Assembly: GCA_016195095.1 (NCBI GenBank)
Contig: JACQAE010000300.1
Location: 1-40,465, forward strand
Direction: 5' to 3'
From: Pseudomonadota bacterium
GTDB lineage: Bacteria; Pseudomonadota; Alphaproteobacteria; Rhizobiales; Xanthobacteraceae
DNA length: 40,465 nt
The notes under the pieces are model-generated. The model saw nothing but the letters and a program-made list of their open reading frames with translations. It was not told where the DNA came from and searched no databases. The position numbers were made by a program, and so were the translations under genes. The stretch's first letter is position 1; every line of letters begins with the position of its first letter. This document shows positions 1-9,208 of the stretch, piece by piece.

Positions 1-114
1 ACGGTGCGCGGCGCCGGTGGGCTTGCCGTGCACGGTTATCTCGGCATCACGGCGTTCGGCCGCACGCTGACCTGGACGCGCGCCGGGGGCCACATGCCGA
101 GGTGCCGGCGGTGA
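1..114 (+). CDS. 3' end of an unidentified gene (partial)
   Basis: Frame 1 is open from the window edge to a TGA at 112-114 and encodes about 37 residues. Nearly every third codon position is G or C, as in the genuine genes of this window, which favours real coding over chance. The visible tail is rich in glycine, threonine and arginine and I do not recognise the family. The remainder of the gene lies to the left of the window. The other two forward frames are closed or have poorer codon usage. Confidence 0.4.
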   Translation, partial: TVRGAGGLAVHGYLGITAFGRTLTWTRAGGHMPRCRR

Positions 115-136
115 TTGCGAGCGACAAGCATTGCCG

Positions 137-157
137 CGAAAAGGCGCAGTCTTTTCG
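137..157 (+). terminator. short hairpin after the partial gene
   Basis: CGAAAAG (137-143) and CTTTTCG (151-157) form a perfect 7-bp stem with a 7-base loop, 22 bases after the stop of the partial gene. There is no long T tract after it, so it is at best a weak intrinsic terminator. From here to the next gene at 314 I see nothing else. Confidence 0.3.
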
Positions 158-313
158 TGCGCGATGATGCCCGAATTCAAACCGCTGGGAGGCAGCCGCG
201 ATCCCGGCGGCACGTTCCCGCGTGCCGTCCGCCGCGGTCGGCGCGCGCGGCCATGACCGTTTCATACGTGGCGGACGCGGTTTGCGCGCGCCAGGACGTC
301 GGGGACTGAACGC

Positions 314-1669
314 GTGCGCATGGTCGCGGTTACCGGCGGATCCGGCCAGCTCGGCACGCTGATTGTGGAGCGGTTGGTTAATCGCCACGACGTCGATGTG
401 GTCGTTTCGATCGACGTCAAACCGCCCGGCATCGCGTCGGCCAAGCTGCGCGCCGTGCATGCGGACGTGCGCGACGGCGATCTCGCCCGCCACCTCGCCG
501 GCTGTTCGGCGCTGGTGCATTGCGCCTTCCTGGTCACCACGAACGCACCGGCGCCTGAATTCCGCGCCATCAATGTCGAGGGCAGCATCAACGTCTTCAC
601 GGCGGCGGCGGCGGCCGGGGTCATGACGATCGTGCATCTGTCCTCGATCATGGCCTATGGCTGCGTGCGCGGGCATCCGGTCCCAATCACCGAGGACGCG
701 GCGCGCGTCGAGCAGCCGGATTTTCCCTATGCGGCGTGCAAGTTCGCGCTCGAGGCCTATCTCGACCGGTTCGCGGCCGAACACCCGCACATCGCCGTCT
801 GCCGCATTCGGCCGAACGTACTGCTTGGGCGCGACGTTCCGCACGTGCTCGGCCGGCTCTTGCGCTACAACCTGGTGCCCGACTTGGATGAGGCTCCGCT
901 GCCAATCGTGGCCGACGAGGACGTCGCCGATCTCGTGCTGCTGGCGCTGGAGAAACGCGCGCGCGGCGCCTTCAATGCCGCGGCCAGCGACCTGCGTAGC
1001 GCGGACGAATTGGCGGCGGCGTTCGGGATGCACGTGCTGCGCATCCCCATGGCGCTGGTCTACCCTTACATGGCGCTTGACTGGGGTCTCAAGCGGATCG
1101 GATCGTGCCTTCCCTATGATGCCGCGTGGCTCACGCGCACGCGCGGCGTGACGCTCGTTGCCTCAAGCGCGCGCGCACGGGCCGAACTCGGTTGGCAACC
1201 GCGTTACCCGACGGCGGAATCGGTCCTGCGGCGGTTTCACGCGATCGCGCCGCGGCGCTTCGACCACGACTTGCGGCTGGCGCTGTGGCTATTGGCGCGC
1301 GCCGGCCGCCGGCCGGACGCGAGCCTTGCCGGGCAGGTGGCGTGCGTGCACCTGTGCGTCACCGGGCGCAACGGCGGCGACCGTTCGCTGCTCGTCGCGG
1401 ACGCGCGCGGTCGCGTCCTCGGCGGGCGCCCCGGCCATCCCACGAGCGCGGTGATTGTCGGCGCGGCTACGCTTGCGCACATCCTTTCGCGCCAAATCGA
1501 TATCGAGGCGGCGGCGCGCGAGGGTGCGCTGCGGCTGGAGGGTGACGCCGGGGGGCGCATTATTCTCGCCTGGCTGGTGGCGACCTTGGCCAGGCTCGCG
1601 GATGAGTCTGGACCGCGCGGCATTGCCGCGCGCGCGATCACGCGTCGGCTCGCCAAAGCAGGGGGTTGA
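314..1669 (+). CDS. NAD-dependent epimerase/dehydratase (extended SDR) with C-terminal extension
   Basis: Extended short-chain dehydrogenase of 451 aa starting at GTG 314 (ATG 320 is an alternative two codons in). The N-terminal Rossmann motif TGGSGQLG is at residues 7-14 and the catalytic Y-x-x-x-K pair is Y139/K143, with serines at 110-111 in the usual place. Enzymes of this family act on nucleotide-sugars, sterols or related alcohols; the substrate cannot be read from the sequence. The protein is about 120 residues longer than a typical epimerase. The extra C-terminal part (from about residue 330) has a weak resemblance to SCP2/sterol-binding-like domains, which would fit a lipid substrate, but that is an inference. 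The gene stands alone, between the partial gene and a converging desaturase. Confidence 0.8.
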   Translation: MRMVAVTGGSGQLGTLIVERLVNRHDVDVVVSIDVKPPGIASAKLRAVHADVRDGDLARHLAGCSALVHCAFLVTTNAPAPEFRAINVEGSINVFTAAAAAGVMTIVHLSSIMAYGCVRGHPVPITEDAARVEQPDFPYAACKFALEAYLDRFAAEHPHIAVCRIRPNVLLGRDVPHVLGRLLRYNLVPDLDEAPLPIVADEDVADLVLLALEKRARGAFNAAASDLRSADELAAAFGMHVLRIPMALVYPYMALDWGLKRIGSCLPYDAAWLTRTRGVTLVASSARARAELGWQPRYPTAESVLRRFHAIAPRRFDHDLRLALWLLARAGRRPDASLAGQVACVHLCVTGRNGGDRSLLVADARGRVLGGRPGHPTSAVIVGAATLAHILSRQIDIEAAAREGALRLEGDAGGRIILAWLVATLARLADESGPRGIAARAITRRLAKAGG

Positions 1670-1810
1670 CCCCCCACCATTGTGCCATGGAGCGTGCGCC
1701 GCGCTTGCGGCGCGGGATTAATCGAAATTAAATGGCGCCGCCGCGCCAAGGCATTGATCGACGCCTAATCATTCGTAAAACCTGCGGCTACTTTTGAGAA
1801 TCACGCGCGC

Positions 1811-1856
1811 GAGCATTTTCCGGCGAAGTGAGAACCTGTTCGCCGCGGAAAATGCG
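1811..1856 (+). repeat. 46-bp palindromic repeat, family B, copy 1
   Basis: Imperfect palindrome with arms GCATTTTCC and GGAAAATGC outside and GGCGAA/TTCGCC inside, around the core AAGTGAGAACCTGTT. It matches 37249-37294 at nearly every base and 29440-29485 in reverse orientation. It lies between the stop of the epimerase gene and the stop of the desaturase gene, so transcription from both sides would run into it and it could act as a bidirectional terminator. The family is common in intergenic DNA of Bradyrhizobiaceae relatives. Confidence 0.85.
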
Positions 1857-1909
1857 ACAAAGTCAAAGAAAATAGAGCGCCTTCCGGTTCAATTGAAATG
1901 GAAAAAGCT

Positions 1910-2995
1910 CTAAGCCGAGATGGCGTCGCTGCCCGGTCGTTGCAGGTGCTGGATATCACGCGCCGGCCGGCGCATGAGGAAACGCGCAACTTCGGTAAAA
2001 TAGCTTGGCGATGTGACCGAATGGTAGAGCGAATCCGCCGGCAGCGCGGCGGCGATGCGCCGATGCGCTCGCGCCATGTTGTGATAGGGGATGCTGGGGA
2101 AAAGGTGGTGCAGCGCGTGCAGGTCGAAGCCGAGCGGGGCCAATAGCGAGGTGACGACGCGATTGCGGGTAAAGTTGAACGAATCGAGGACCTGATCGAT
2201 TCGATTGCGCGCGTTTCCATCCGATTCGTAGCGGTGGCCGACCATGATGCGGATGCCGTGCAGGAAGAGAACGCACACAATCACCGCGTAGATGTGCAAG
2301 ACGGAGGTTACCGGCGCTATTCCCAATAGCAGACCCAAGCCGCAAACCAAGAGATAGAAAAAACAGGCAATTTCCTGGATGCGCCACACCCGACGCTCCG
2401 TCGCCGTCGGCGCCGTGCGTCGCGAAAGGCCAAGTATGCCCAGGCTCGACGCGCGCGTATCGACCCAGCGACGAATCCGCGGGCTTACCCAGGCGGCGAC
2501 GAGCAACCCGCTAAAGCGCGCGACGTAGATCAGCGGCAGAAGAAAGCTCGCCACGAATAAGGCGGCGGCGCCGCGCAGCCCGCGCAGGCGCGGGGGAAAA
2601 TACTCAACGTCATCGTAAGTGCCGAACGCCTCGTCGGAATGGTGGTTGCGATGGTCGGAATAAAGAAACGACGGAATGAGCAGCGGAATGCCGATGAGCA
2701 CGTTCCAGCCAATCTCGAAGCCCGGCATTCGGCGCCCATGATGCGAGAGTTCGTGATTGAAATAGGACGCCCGATAGAGCGCCAGCACCGCCACGAAAAA
2801 GCCGCCGATCGCCGCCGGCGAGCCTGAAAGGATCGCCCAGGGAAACGGCATCGACAGGTAAAGGCCGGCCGCGGCAATGACCACGCAGATCACGAGATCG
2901 GTCCAGAAAATCCCCGCGCGCGGCGTATGCAGGTCTCTTACCAGGTGCGTGAGCTCCCGGATGGGCAGACGATTCTCGATATAAGCACTGTCCAA
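1910..2995 (-). CDS. membrane fatty acid desaturase
   Basis: Integral-membrane di-iron desaturase. All three histidine clusters are present: HELSHH, HRNHH about 30 residues later, and a C-terminal HALHH followed by LFP. Hydrophobic segments sit between them, as in acyl-lipid/acyl-CoA desaturases, which insert a double bond into membrane fatty acids using O2. There is no ATG near the N-terminus. I place the start at TTG 2995 because a GGGGCGGA stretch lies just upstream; an in-frame TTG at 3049 would add 18 residues. The protein is about 361 aa. It may equally act on a carotenoid or another lipid, since the histidine pattern does not settle the substrate. It is a single gene, transcribed away from the hairpin at 3239. 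Confidence 0.85.
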   Translation of the reverse strand: MDSAYIENRLPIRELTHLVRDLHTPRAGIFWTDLVICVVIAAAGLYLSMPFPWAILSGSPAAIGGFFVAVLALYRASYFNHELSHHGRRMPGFEIGWNVLIGIPLLIPSFLYSDHRNHHSDEAFGTYDDVEYFPPRLRGLRGAAALFVASFLLPLIYVARFSGLLVAAWVSPRIRRWVDTRASSLGILGLSRRTAPTATERRVWRIQEIACFFYLLVCGLGLLLGIAPVTSVLHIYAVIVCVLFLHGIRIMVGHRYESDGNARNRIDQVLDSFNFTRNRVVTSLLAPLGFDLHALHHLFPSIPYHNMARAHRRIAAALPADSLYHSVTSPSYFTEVARFLMRRPARDIQHLQRPGSDAISA

Positions 2996-3346
2996 GGTTC
3001 CGCCCCGTGATTGCCGGCGGATGATGGCATCGCGGGCATGCGCGCACAAGCCGAACGATCATCGCCACGAAGGCGGGGCCGATATTCTCCAGCCGACGGG
3101 CTCGCGCGCTGTTGTGAATTCGAGCTGGCACGCAAGCGCGTGCCGCCTTATTCGAACCGGCGAGCATTCAATTCTTTTTTTTCTGACGCTTTTGGCGCGA
3201 CCAACCGGTGCTCCCGGTCGAAAAACATGCTCGTGGTGCGACCCAAGGCGATGGTCCGCATCGCTTTGGGTCGGTCGCCCGGGGACCGCATACGTTCGCG
3301 GGCCCACCCGCCCGACATTCGGCCATCAAATGTCAGGGTCAGGCCA
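2996..3346. other. intergenic region between desaturase and SDR
   Basis: About 350 bases with no convincing gene. It should contain the desaturase promoter, which I cannot pin down: an A/T-rich patch at about 3168-3190 is the likeliest place. It also holds the strong hairpin described separately at 3239-3273. Confidence 0.5.
3239..3273. terminator. 15-bp stem hairpin downstream of the SDR gene
   Basis: CGACCCAAGGCGATG (3239-3253) pairs with CATCGCTTTGGGTCG (3259-3273), leaving the loop GTCCG. Only one of 15 positions is a G-U type pair. Read on the minus strand it starts 74 bases after the SDR stop, and a TTTTT run follows about 13 bases later. It may be a terminator or a member of a dispersed palindrome family; the sequence alone does not decide. 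Confidence 0.6.
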
Positions 3347-4042
3347 CTAGATGCGGCCATAGACCGGCACGATCGCCCCGCGCGTAACGGCGTTCGTTGG
3401 CGAGGCGAGAAAAAGAATGCTGCGCGCGATTTCGGTGGGGTCCGGCCAGGCTGCATGATCGGCGTTGGGCATATCGCGGCGATTGGCGGGCGTATCGATC
3501 ATCGAGGGCGCGACCGCGTTGACCAGAATGCCATGTTTGGCGACTTCCTCGGCGAATGCGACGGTAAAGGCGGCGACCGCCGCCTTCGCCGCGGCATAGG
3601 CCGCCATGCCCGCGCCCTGCCGCCATTCCAGCGCCGGACGCGCGGCGACATTGACGATGCGTCCGCCACCGGCGGTCATGGCATTCGCCGCCGCGCGGCA
3701 GCACAGAAAGCAGGTCATCAGGTTCATGTCGATGAGCCGCGCGAGGTCGTCCTTGCGCGCGCGCGCGACCGGTCCGAAGGCAAAGCCGCCGATGAGGTGG
3801 ATCGACGCCCAGAGCCGTGGCACGCCGGCGTAAAGCCGCGCCACCGCCGCTTCATCCGCCATGTCGCCCTCGGCGACGAGACGTACGCGCGCGTCGTCGC
3901 CGAGCGCGAATGCCGCTCGTTCCGCGGCGTCGACCCAGGGCACGTGGCAAACCGCGCCGGCCGCGACTAGCGCGCCGACGACGGCGCTCCCCAGCGCCCC
4001 GGTTCCCCCGGTCACAACGACGTGTCGGCCGCCAAATTCCAT
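3347..4042 (-). CDS. short-chain dehydrogenase/reductase, atypical active site
   Basis: Classical SDR of 231 aa with the cofactor motif TGGTGALG at residues 11-18, N107 in a MNLM context and the catalytic Y149-x-x-x-K153. The serine normally found about 13 residues before the tyrosine is absent: the stretch reads NVAARPAL rather than NVSS. The enzyme may therefore be inactive, or use another residue. I chose ATG 4042, since GGGGCGGG lies upstream; ATG 4069 would add 9 residues with no ribosome site. It is divergent from glpD, with 116 bases between the two starts. Substrate unknown. Confidence 0.8.
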   Translation of the reverse strand: MEFGGRHVVVTGGTGALGSAVVGALVAAGAVCHVPWVDAAERAAFALGDDARVRLVAEGDMADEAAVARLYAGVPRLWASIHLIGGFAFGPVARARKDDLARLIDMNLMTCFLCCRAAANAMTAGGGRIVNVAARPALEWRQGAGMAAYAAAKAAVAAFTVAFAEEVAKHGILVNAVAPSMIDTPANRRDMPNADHAAWPDPTEIARSILFLASPTNAVTRGAIVPVYGRI

Positions 4043-4158
4043 GCCCGCCCCGTGGCGCCACTGTCCCATGGACAAGGGGGGCGTTGCAACTCTGCACTTG
4101 AGCCATGGCCCGCCGGCACGCGATGCTGCAGGCGCGGCGGGAATCAGGCGGAGGCGCC

Positions 4159-5655
4159 ATGGCCGAGTTCGACCTTGCGATCATCGGTGGCGGCGTCAAC
4201 GGCGCCGGCATCGCGCGCGACGCGGCCGGACGCGGGCTGAAAGTCCTGCTGGTCGAGCAGCGCGACCTCGCCTCGGGCACGTCGTCGGCCTCGACCAAGC
4301 TCATTCATGGCGGGCTGCGCTATCTTGAGCACGGCGCGTTACGGCTGGTGCGCGAGGCGCTGATCGAGCGCGAGGTGCTCCTGCGCATGGCGCCGCATCT
4401 GGTGCGGCCGTTGCGTTTCATCCTGCCGGTGGAGGAGGGCGGCCGCGCCGCCTGGATGCTGCGGCTCGGCCTGTTCATTTACGACCACCTCGGCGGTCGC
4501 AAGATCCTGCCGCCCTCGCGCGCGCTCGACCTCGCCGGCCACCCGTTCGCGCATCCGCTGCGCCGGCGCTACGTATCGGGATTTGAATATTCCGACTGTG
4601 CGGTCGACGATGCGCGCCTCGTTGTGCTCAACGCGCTCGACGCGGCCGAACGCGGCGCTGTCATCCGCACGCGCACGCGCTGCGTACGCGCGGAGCGCGC
4701 GCGGGACTGGACGCTGGTGCTCAACGCGCGCGGCCGGCGCGAGGAAGTCACGGCACGGGTCCTCGTCAATGCCGCAGGCCCCTGGGTCGCGCAGGTGCAT
4801 GAGAACGTGCTGCGCCTCGGCGGGCGCTGCCCGTTGCGGCTCGCCAAGGGCAGCCATATCGTGGTGCGCCGGCTGTTCGATCACGCCGCCGCCTACCTGT
4901 TCCAGGGGCCAGACCGGCGCGTGGTTTTCGCGCTGCCGTTTCTCGACGATTTCACGCTGATCGGAACCACCGACGTGGACTTCGACGCCGACCTCGACAT
5001 GGTCGCGCCGTCGGCCGAGGAGATCGAATATCTGTGCCGCATGGTCAATACTTACCTGCGCGAAACGGTGATGCCGGCGGACGTGGTGTGGGCGTATTCC
5101 GGCGTGCGCGCGCTCTATGACGACGGCAATAAGCGCGCCGACGACGTGACGCGCGATTACATGATCACGCTCGATCGCCCGTTCGGCGCGCCGCCGCTGG
5201 TGACGGTTTATGGCGGCAAGATCACGACCTATCGGCGGCTTGCGGAATCGGTCATGGCGCGCATCGCGGATTTTTTCGTCTGCGGCCCAGCCTGGACGTC
5301 GGGAACGCCGCTGCCTGGCGGCGATTTTCCCCATAACGGGGTCGAGCGTGAATGCGCGCGCGCGTGCGAACGCTGGCCGTTCCTCGCGCCGGCGCAGGCG
5401 CGCCGGCTGGTCGCGAGCTACGGCACGCGCATTGCCAGGGTGCTCGGCGACGCGGCGTGCGCGGCCGACCTCGGCCAGGATTTCGGCGCCGGGCTGACGG
5501 CCGCCGAAATCGGCTATCTCATGCGCTGCGAATGGGCGCAGACGGCTGACGACGTGTTGTGGCGGCGCGGCAAGCTCGGGCTGTTGCTGAGCGCGGGCGA
5601 ACGCGCCGCGCTCGACCGGCATATGACCGACGCCGCCCGCGCGCCGGCGGGATGA
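4159..5655 (+). CDS. glpD: aerobic glycerol-3-phosphate dehydrogenase
   Basis: FAD-dependent membrane-associated enzyme that oxidises sn-glycerol-3-phosphate to dihydroxyacetone phosphate and passes the electrons to quinone. At 498 aa it has the usual length (about 500). The FAD-binding motif GGGVNGAG is at the N-terminus, followed by the family segment [19 protein letters not shown], with KGSHIVV, the GTTDVDFD segment and [14 protein letters not shown] further on. ATG 4159 is chosen because GGCGGAGG lies directly before it and the Rossmann strand begins there; an upstream ATG at 4105 has no such site. It is followed after 14 bases by glpK, so the pair makes a glycerol-use operon. No glpF or glpR is seen in the window. 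Confidence 0.95.
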   Translation: MAEFDLAIIGGGVNGAGIARDAAGRGLKVLLVEQRDLASGTSSASTKLIHGGLRYLEHGALRLVREALIEREVLLRMAPHLVRPLRFILPVEEGGRAAWMLRLGLFIYDHLGGRKILPPSRALDLAGHPFAHPLRRRYVSGFEYSDCAVDDARLVVLNALDAAERGAVIRTRTRCVRAERARDWTLVLNARGRREEVTARVLVNAAGPWVAQVHENVLRLGGRCPLRLAKGSHIVVRRLFDHAAAYLFQGPDRRVVFALPFLDDFTLIGTTDVDFDADLDMVAPSAEEIEYLCRMVNTYLRETVMPADVVWAYSGVRALYDDGNKRADDVTRDYMITLDRPFGAPPLVTVYGGKITTYRRLAESVMARIADFFVCGPAWTSGTPLPGGDFPHNGVERECARACERWPFLAPAQARRLVASYGTRIARVLGDAACAADLGQDFGAGLTAAEIGYLMRCEWAQTADDVLWRRGKLGLLLSAGERAALDRHMTDAARAPAG

Positions 5656-5669
5656 ATTCGGAGCGGGGC

Positions 5670-7169
5670 ATGGCGAAAACGCATCTATTGGCCATCGATC
5701 AAGGAACGACGTCGACGCGCGCCATCGTGTTTGACGCAGCGCTCGCGCCGATCGCCTCCGAACAGCGCGAATTCGCCCAGATTTTTCCGGCGCCGGGTTG
5801 GGTCGAGCACGATCCCGAGGAAATCTGGGCAAGCGTCCTTGCGACAGCGCGCGCGGCGCTGGCGCGCGCAGACCTCACCGCAGGCGACATCGCCGCCATC
5901 GGCATTGCCAACCAGCGCGAGACGACGCTGGTATGGGACCGCGACAGTGGCCGACCGCTGCATAATGCCATCGTTTGGCAGGACCGCCGCACCGCGCCGG
6001 CCTGCGATGCATTGCGCGCCGAGGGCCATGAGCCGCGGGTCACCGCCACGACCGGGCTGTTGCTCGATGCCTATTTCTCCGCGACCAAGCTCGCCTGGAT
6101 TCTCGACCACGTCGAAGGTGCCCGCGCCGCAGCCGCGCGCGGCACGCTCGCCTTTGGCACGATCGACACTTTCCTGCTGTGGCGGCTGACCGGCGGCAAG
6201 GTGCACGCGACCGACGCTACCAACGCCGCGCGCACGCTGCTGTTCGATATTCACCGCGGCGCCTGGGACGACGACCTTGCGCGCCTATTTGCCGTTCCCA
6301 CCGCGCTGCTGCCGGACGTGCGCGATTGCGCTGGCATGTTCGGCGTCACCGATCCGGCGTTGTTCGGCGGCGCCATCGCGATCCGCGGCGTTGCCGGCGA
6401 TCAGCAGGCGGCGACCATCGGGCAGGGTTGCTTCGCGCCCGGCATGCTCAAATCGACCTATGGCACTGGCTGCTTCGCGCTCCTCAATACCGGGGCGACG
6501 GCGGTCACCTCGCGCCGGCGGCTGCTCACCACAATCGCCTACCAGCTTGACGGACGGCGCACCTATGCCATCGAGGGCTCGATCTTCATCGCCGGTGCCG
6601 CGGTGCAGTGGCTGCGCGACGGCCTCGGCCTGATCCGCGAGGCCGCGCAAGTGGGCGAGCTCGCGGCGCGGGCCGATCCGCACGATCAGGTCTACCTCGT
6701 GCCCGGCTTCGTCGGCTTGGGCGCACCGTGGTGGGACGCATCGGCGCGCGGCGCGATCTTCGGGCTCACGCGCCAGTCCGGTCCCGCCGAAATCGCGCGC
6801 GCGGCACTCGAAGCGGTCGGCTATCAGACCCGCGACCTGATCGAGGCCATGCATGCCGATTGGCCGGCGGCGGCCGATGCCGGCACGGTGCTGCGCGTCG
6901 ATGGCGGCATGTCGGCGAGCGACGCGGCGATGCAATTCCTCGCCGATATCCTGGCCGCGCCGGTCGAGCGTCCGGCGGTCAAGGAAACGACCGCGCTGGG
7001 CGCCGCCTATCTCGCCGGGCGCGCGGCGGGACTATGCCCCGAGCCGGACACCTTTGCCGCGCGTTGGAAATGCGAACGACGATTCTGCCCGCGCATGGAC
7101 GCGGCGACGCGCGCGCGTAAATGGAACGGCTGGCGGGACGCGGTGCGCCGCACGCTGAGCGGGGATTGA
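5670..7169 (+). CDS. glpK: glycerol kinase
   Basis: FGGY-family kinase that phosphorylates glycerol with ATP to glycerol-3-phosphate, the substrate of the upstream GlpD. It has 499 aa, close to the 502 of E. coli. Family landmarks are [13 protein letters not shown] at the N-terminus, [18 protein letters not shown] and the C-terminal [21 protein letters not shown] 5670 is preceded by GGAG at a good distance; ATG 5652, which overlaps the glpD stop, would add six residues. The G-K-G-G-T-R loop that forms the fructose-1,6-bisphosphate inhibitory site in E. coli GlpK is not present (the region reads FGGAIAIRG), so that form of feedback is probably missing. Confidence 0.95.
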   Translation: MAKTHLLAIDQGTTSTRAIVFDAALAPIASEQREFAQIFPAPGWVEHDPEEIWASVLATARAALARADLTAGDIAAIGIANQRETTLVWDRDSGRPLHNAIVWQDRRTAPACDALRAEGHEPRVTATTGLLLDAYFSATKLAWILDHVEGARAAAARGTLAFGTIDTFLLWRLTGGKVHATDATNAARTLLFDIHRGAWDDDLARLFAVPTALLPDVRDCAGMFGVTDPALFGGAIAIRGVAGDQQAATIGQGCFAPGMLKSTYGTGCFALLNTGATAVTSRRRLLTTIAYQLDGRRTYAIEGSIFIAGAAVQWLRDGLGLIREAAQVGELAARADPHDQVYLVPGFVGLGAPWWDASARGAIFGLTRQSGPAEIARAALEAVGYQTRDLIEAMHADWPAAADAGTVLRVDGGMSASDAAMQFLADILAAPVERPAVKETTALGAAYLAGRAAGLCPEPDTFAARWKCERRFCPRMDAATRARKWNGWRDAVRRTLSGD

Positions 7170-7277
7170 CCCGACGTGGCGGCGCGCCGGGGCGGGCGCA
7201 GCCGCTAAAATTGTCACGATCGGCTTCACCGCATCATAATGCCGGCCTGCTCTAATGCGTCCGGGACAGAGGGGGGT

Positions 7278-7862
7278 ATGAGCGCCCATGCGGGTGCAGC
7301 CGGATGGCGCGTTATGGCTTCTTTTATGTCGAGCAGCGTGGAGAAACTCGTGCATCCGCTGACGTTGCTCATTGTCGACGACAATCAGTACATGCGCAAA
7401 GTCGTGCGCAATCTCCTCGTGAGCATCGGCGTCAAGAACGTGCACGAGGCGGTCGACGGGATCGCCGGACTTGAGGCGATCCGCATGCTATCGCCCGATA
7501 TCGTGATCGTTGACTGGGAAATGCCGCTGCTCAATGGGTCGGAAATGGTTCGCATCGTGCGCTCGCCGGGCGTCTTTCCCGTCCCCGACGTGCCGTTCAT
7601 CATGCTGACCGGGCACGGCGAACGCTGGCGCGTGCGCGAGGCCATACGGCTCGGCGTCAACGAGTATCTCATGAAGCCGGTCTCGGCGCAGGCGCTGCTC
7701 GACCGCATGATTTCGATCATCGCCAAGCCGCGCCGCGTCGTCCAGGTCGGCGACTATTACGGGCCAGAACCGCGGCGCGTCACCGGCGAGCCGGCGCGGG
7801 CGCCGGAAATCGTAACGCAGGACGTCGTGGTGCCGGAGATCGCGGCGGCGTCGGCGGCGTGA
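7278..7862 (+). CDS. single-domain response regulator (CheY-like)
   Basis: Receiver-only protein of 194 aa. The phosphorylation site is complete: acidic pair D34/D35, phospho-acceptor D79 in VDWEMP, T111 in LTGHG and K133 in LMKPVS. There is no DNA-binding or enzymatic output domain. After the receiver comes a tail of about 50 residues, rich in Pro, Val and Ala. ATG 7278 follows an AGAGGGGGG ribosome site; ATG 7327 is a weaker alternative. No histidine kinase is adjacent; the only one in the window is the degenerate kinase at 20.8-23.8 kb. The output is probably through protein-protein contact. Confidence 0.88.
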   Translation: MSAHAGAAGWRVMASFMSSSVEKLVHPLTLLIVDDNQYMRKVVRNLLVSIGVKNVHEAVDGIAGLEAIRMLSPDIVIVDWEMPLLNGSEMVRIVRSPGVFPVPDVPFIMLTGHGERWRVREAIRLGVNEYLMKPVSAQALLDRMISIIAKPRRVVQVGDYYGPEPRRVTGEPARAPEIVTQDVVVPEIAAASAA

Positions 7863-8075
7863 AAACGGCCTACGCGCGCGTCGACGGTGGGCGCCGGTGG
7901 TCCGACGCCCGAAAATCGCCACCCCCTCGGATCGCGTCGCATTGCGATCGAATCGATCCAGAAAGAAAAAGCTGATCGAAGTTCGTGGTTTTGAGCTCGA
8001 TACCGTCCGAAAACCGCATCGCGCTTTTCGCCGTCTTGCTCTAGGAATGATGCCGCCAGATTGGACGGTGTCACG

Positions 8076-9197
8076 ATGCGACGTGGATTTGCGCCGTGGG
8101 CGGATGCCGGCGCGCGCGCGCTGCTGCGCCTTCAAGGGGTGAGCAAACGTTATGGCGACATCGTCGCCGTGGACGCGCTCGACCTCGACATATTCGAAGG
8201 CGAGTTTTTTGCGCTGCTCGGACCCTCGGGCTGCGGCAAGACCACGCTGCTGCGCCTATTGGCGGGGTTCGAGACGCCAGCGCAGGGCAGCATCCTGCTC
8301 GCTGGCGAGGACATCGCGGCCGTGCCGCCCTACCGGCGGCCGGTCAACATGATGTTCCAGACCTATGCCCTGTTTCCGCATCTCTCGGTTGCCGGCAATA
8401 TCGCCTTCGGCCTGCGCCAGGAGCGGCTCGGGCGGGCGGCGATCGAGGCGCGCGTCGCCGAGATGCTCGCGCTCGTGCAGCTTGAGGGGCTTGGCGCGCG
8501 CAAGCCGCACCAACTCTCCGGCGGCCAGCGCCAACGCGTCGCGCTGGCGCGCGCGCTCGCCAAGCGGCCGCGCGTGCTGCTGCTCGACGAGCCGCTCGCG
8601 GCGCTCGACAAGAAGCTGCGCGCGCAAACGCAGTTCGAGCTCGTAAATCTGCAAGCGCGCCTTGGCACCACATTCGTGATCGTCACGCATGACCAGGAAG
8701 AGGCGATGACCATGGCGCACCGCATCGGCGTCATGGACCGCGGCCGGCTGATGCAGGTGGCCGAGCCGTCCGAGCTTTATGAGCAGCCCAATTCGCGTTG
8801 GGTGGCGGGGTTCATCGGCGAGGTGAACCTGATCGAAGGCCGCGTCGCGGCGCTTGAGCCCGGCATTGCCGTGGTCGCCGCGCTCGGCGGCCATTTCCGC
8901 GTCGGCGCGACGGCTGGCGTTGGTCCTGGCGACAGCGTGTGCATCGCCGTGCGGCCGGAGAAGGTTCGTGTCGCAAACGCGCCGGCCGCGGCCCCGACGG
9001 ATAATTGCCTTGCCGGCAGCGTCGTCGATATCGGCTATCTCGGCGGCATGTCGAGCTACCAGGTGCGCGTCGCCGACGGATTCCTGGTCAGGGCCGCGAT
9101 CGCCAACGCGACGCGCCGCACGACCCCGCCGATCGGCTGGGACACGCAGGTATGTCTGACCTTCGCGCCGCAGGACGCCGTCCTGCTGACGCGGTGA
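8076..9197 (+). CDS. potG: ABC transporter ATP-binding protein, spermidine/putrescine type
   Basis: Cytoplasmic ATPase of a PotG/PotA-type importer, 373 aa. Walker A GPSGCGKTT is at residues 49-57, the signature LSGGQ at 147-151, Walker B with DEP at 171-173 and the switch histidine H205 in VTHDQEEA. A C-terminal TOBE-like regulatory domain follows from about residue 235. ATG 8076 is used; a TTG at 8061 would add five residues. The two permease genes follow at once (12 bases to the next). A polyamine is the likely substrate by family, but related transporters take other cations or amino acids, so the specificity is inferred. No binding-protein gene is seen beside it. Confidence 0.85.
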   Translation: MRRGFAPWADAGARALLRLQGVSKRYGDIVAVDALDLDIFEGEFFALLGPSGCGKTTLLRLLAGFETPAQGSILLAGEDIAAVPPYRRPVNMMFQTYALFPHLSVAGNIAFGLRQERLGRAAIEARVAEMLALVQLEGLGARKPHQLSGGQRQRVALARALAKRPRVLLLDEPLAALDKKLRAQTQFELVNLQARLGTTFVIVTHDQEEAMTMAHRIGVMDRGRLMQVAEPSELYEQPNSRWVAGFIGEVNLIEGRVAALEPGIAVVAALGGHFRVGATAGVGPGDSVCIAVRPEKVRVANAPAAAPTDNCLAGSVVDIGYLGGMSSYQVRVADGFLVRAAIANATRRTTPPIGWDTQVCLTFAPQDAVLLTR

Positions 9198-9208
9198 AAG
9201 GGCGTGCG

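Noticed and set aside
3121-3150. Second sigma-54-like motif CTGGCACGCAAGCG
   Set aside because: Has a good -24 element but no GC at the required ten-base spacing.
4339-5832. 497-codon minus-strand frame antisense to glpD
   Set aside because: Shadow of glpD; no recognisable motifs.
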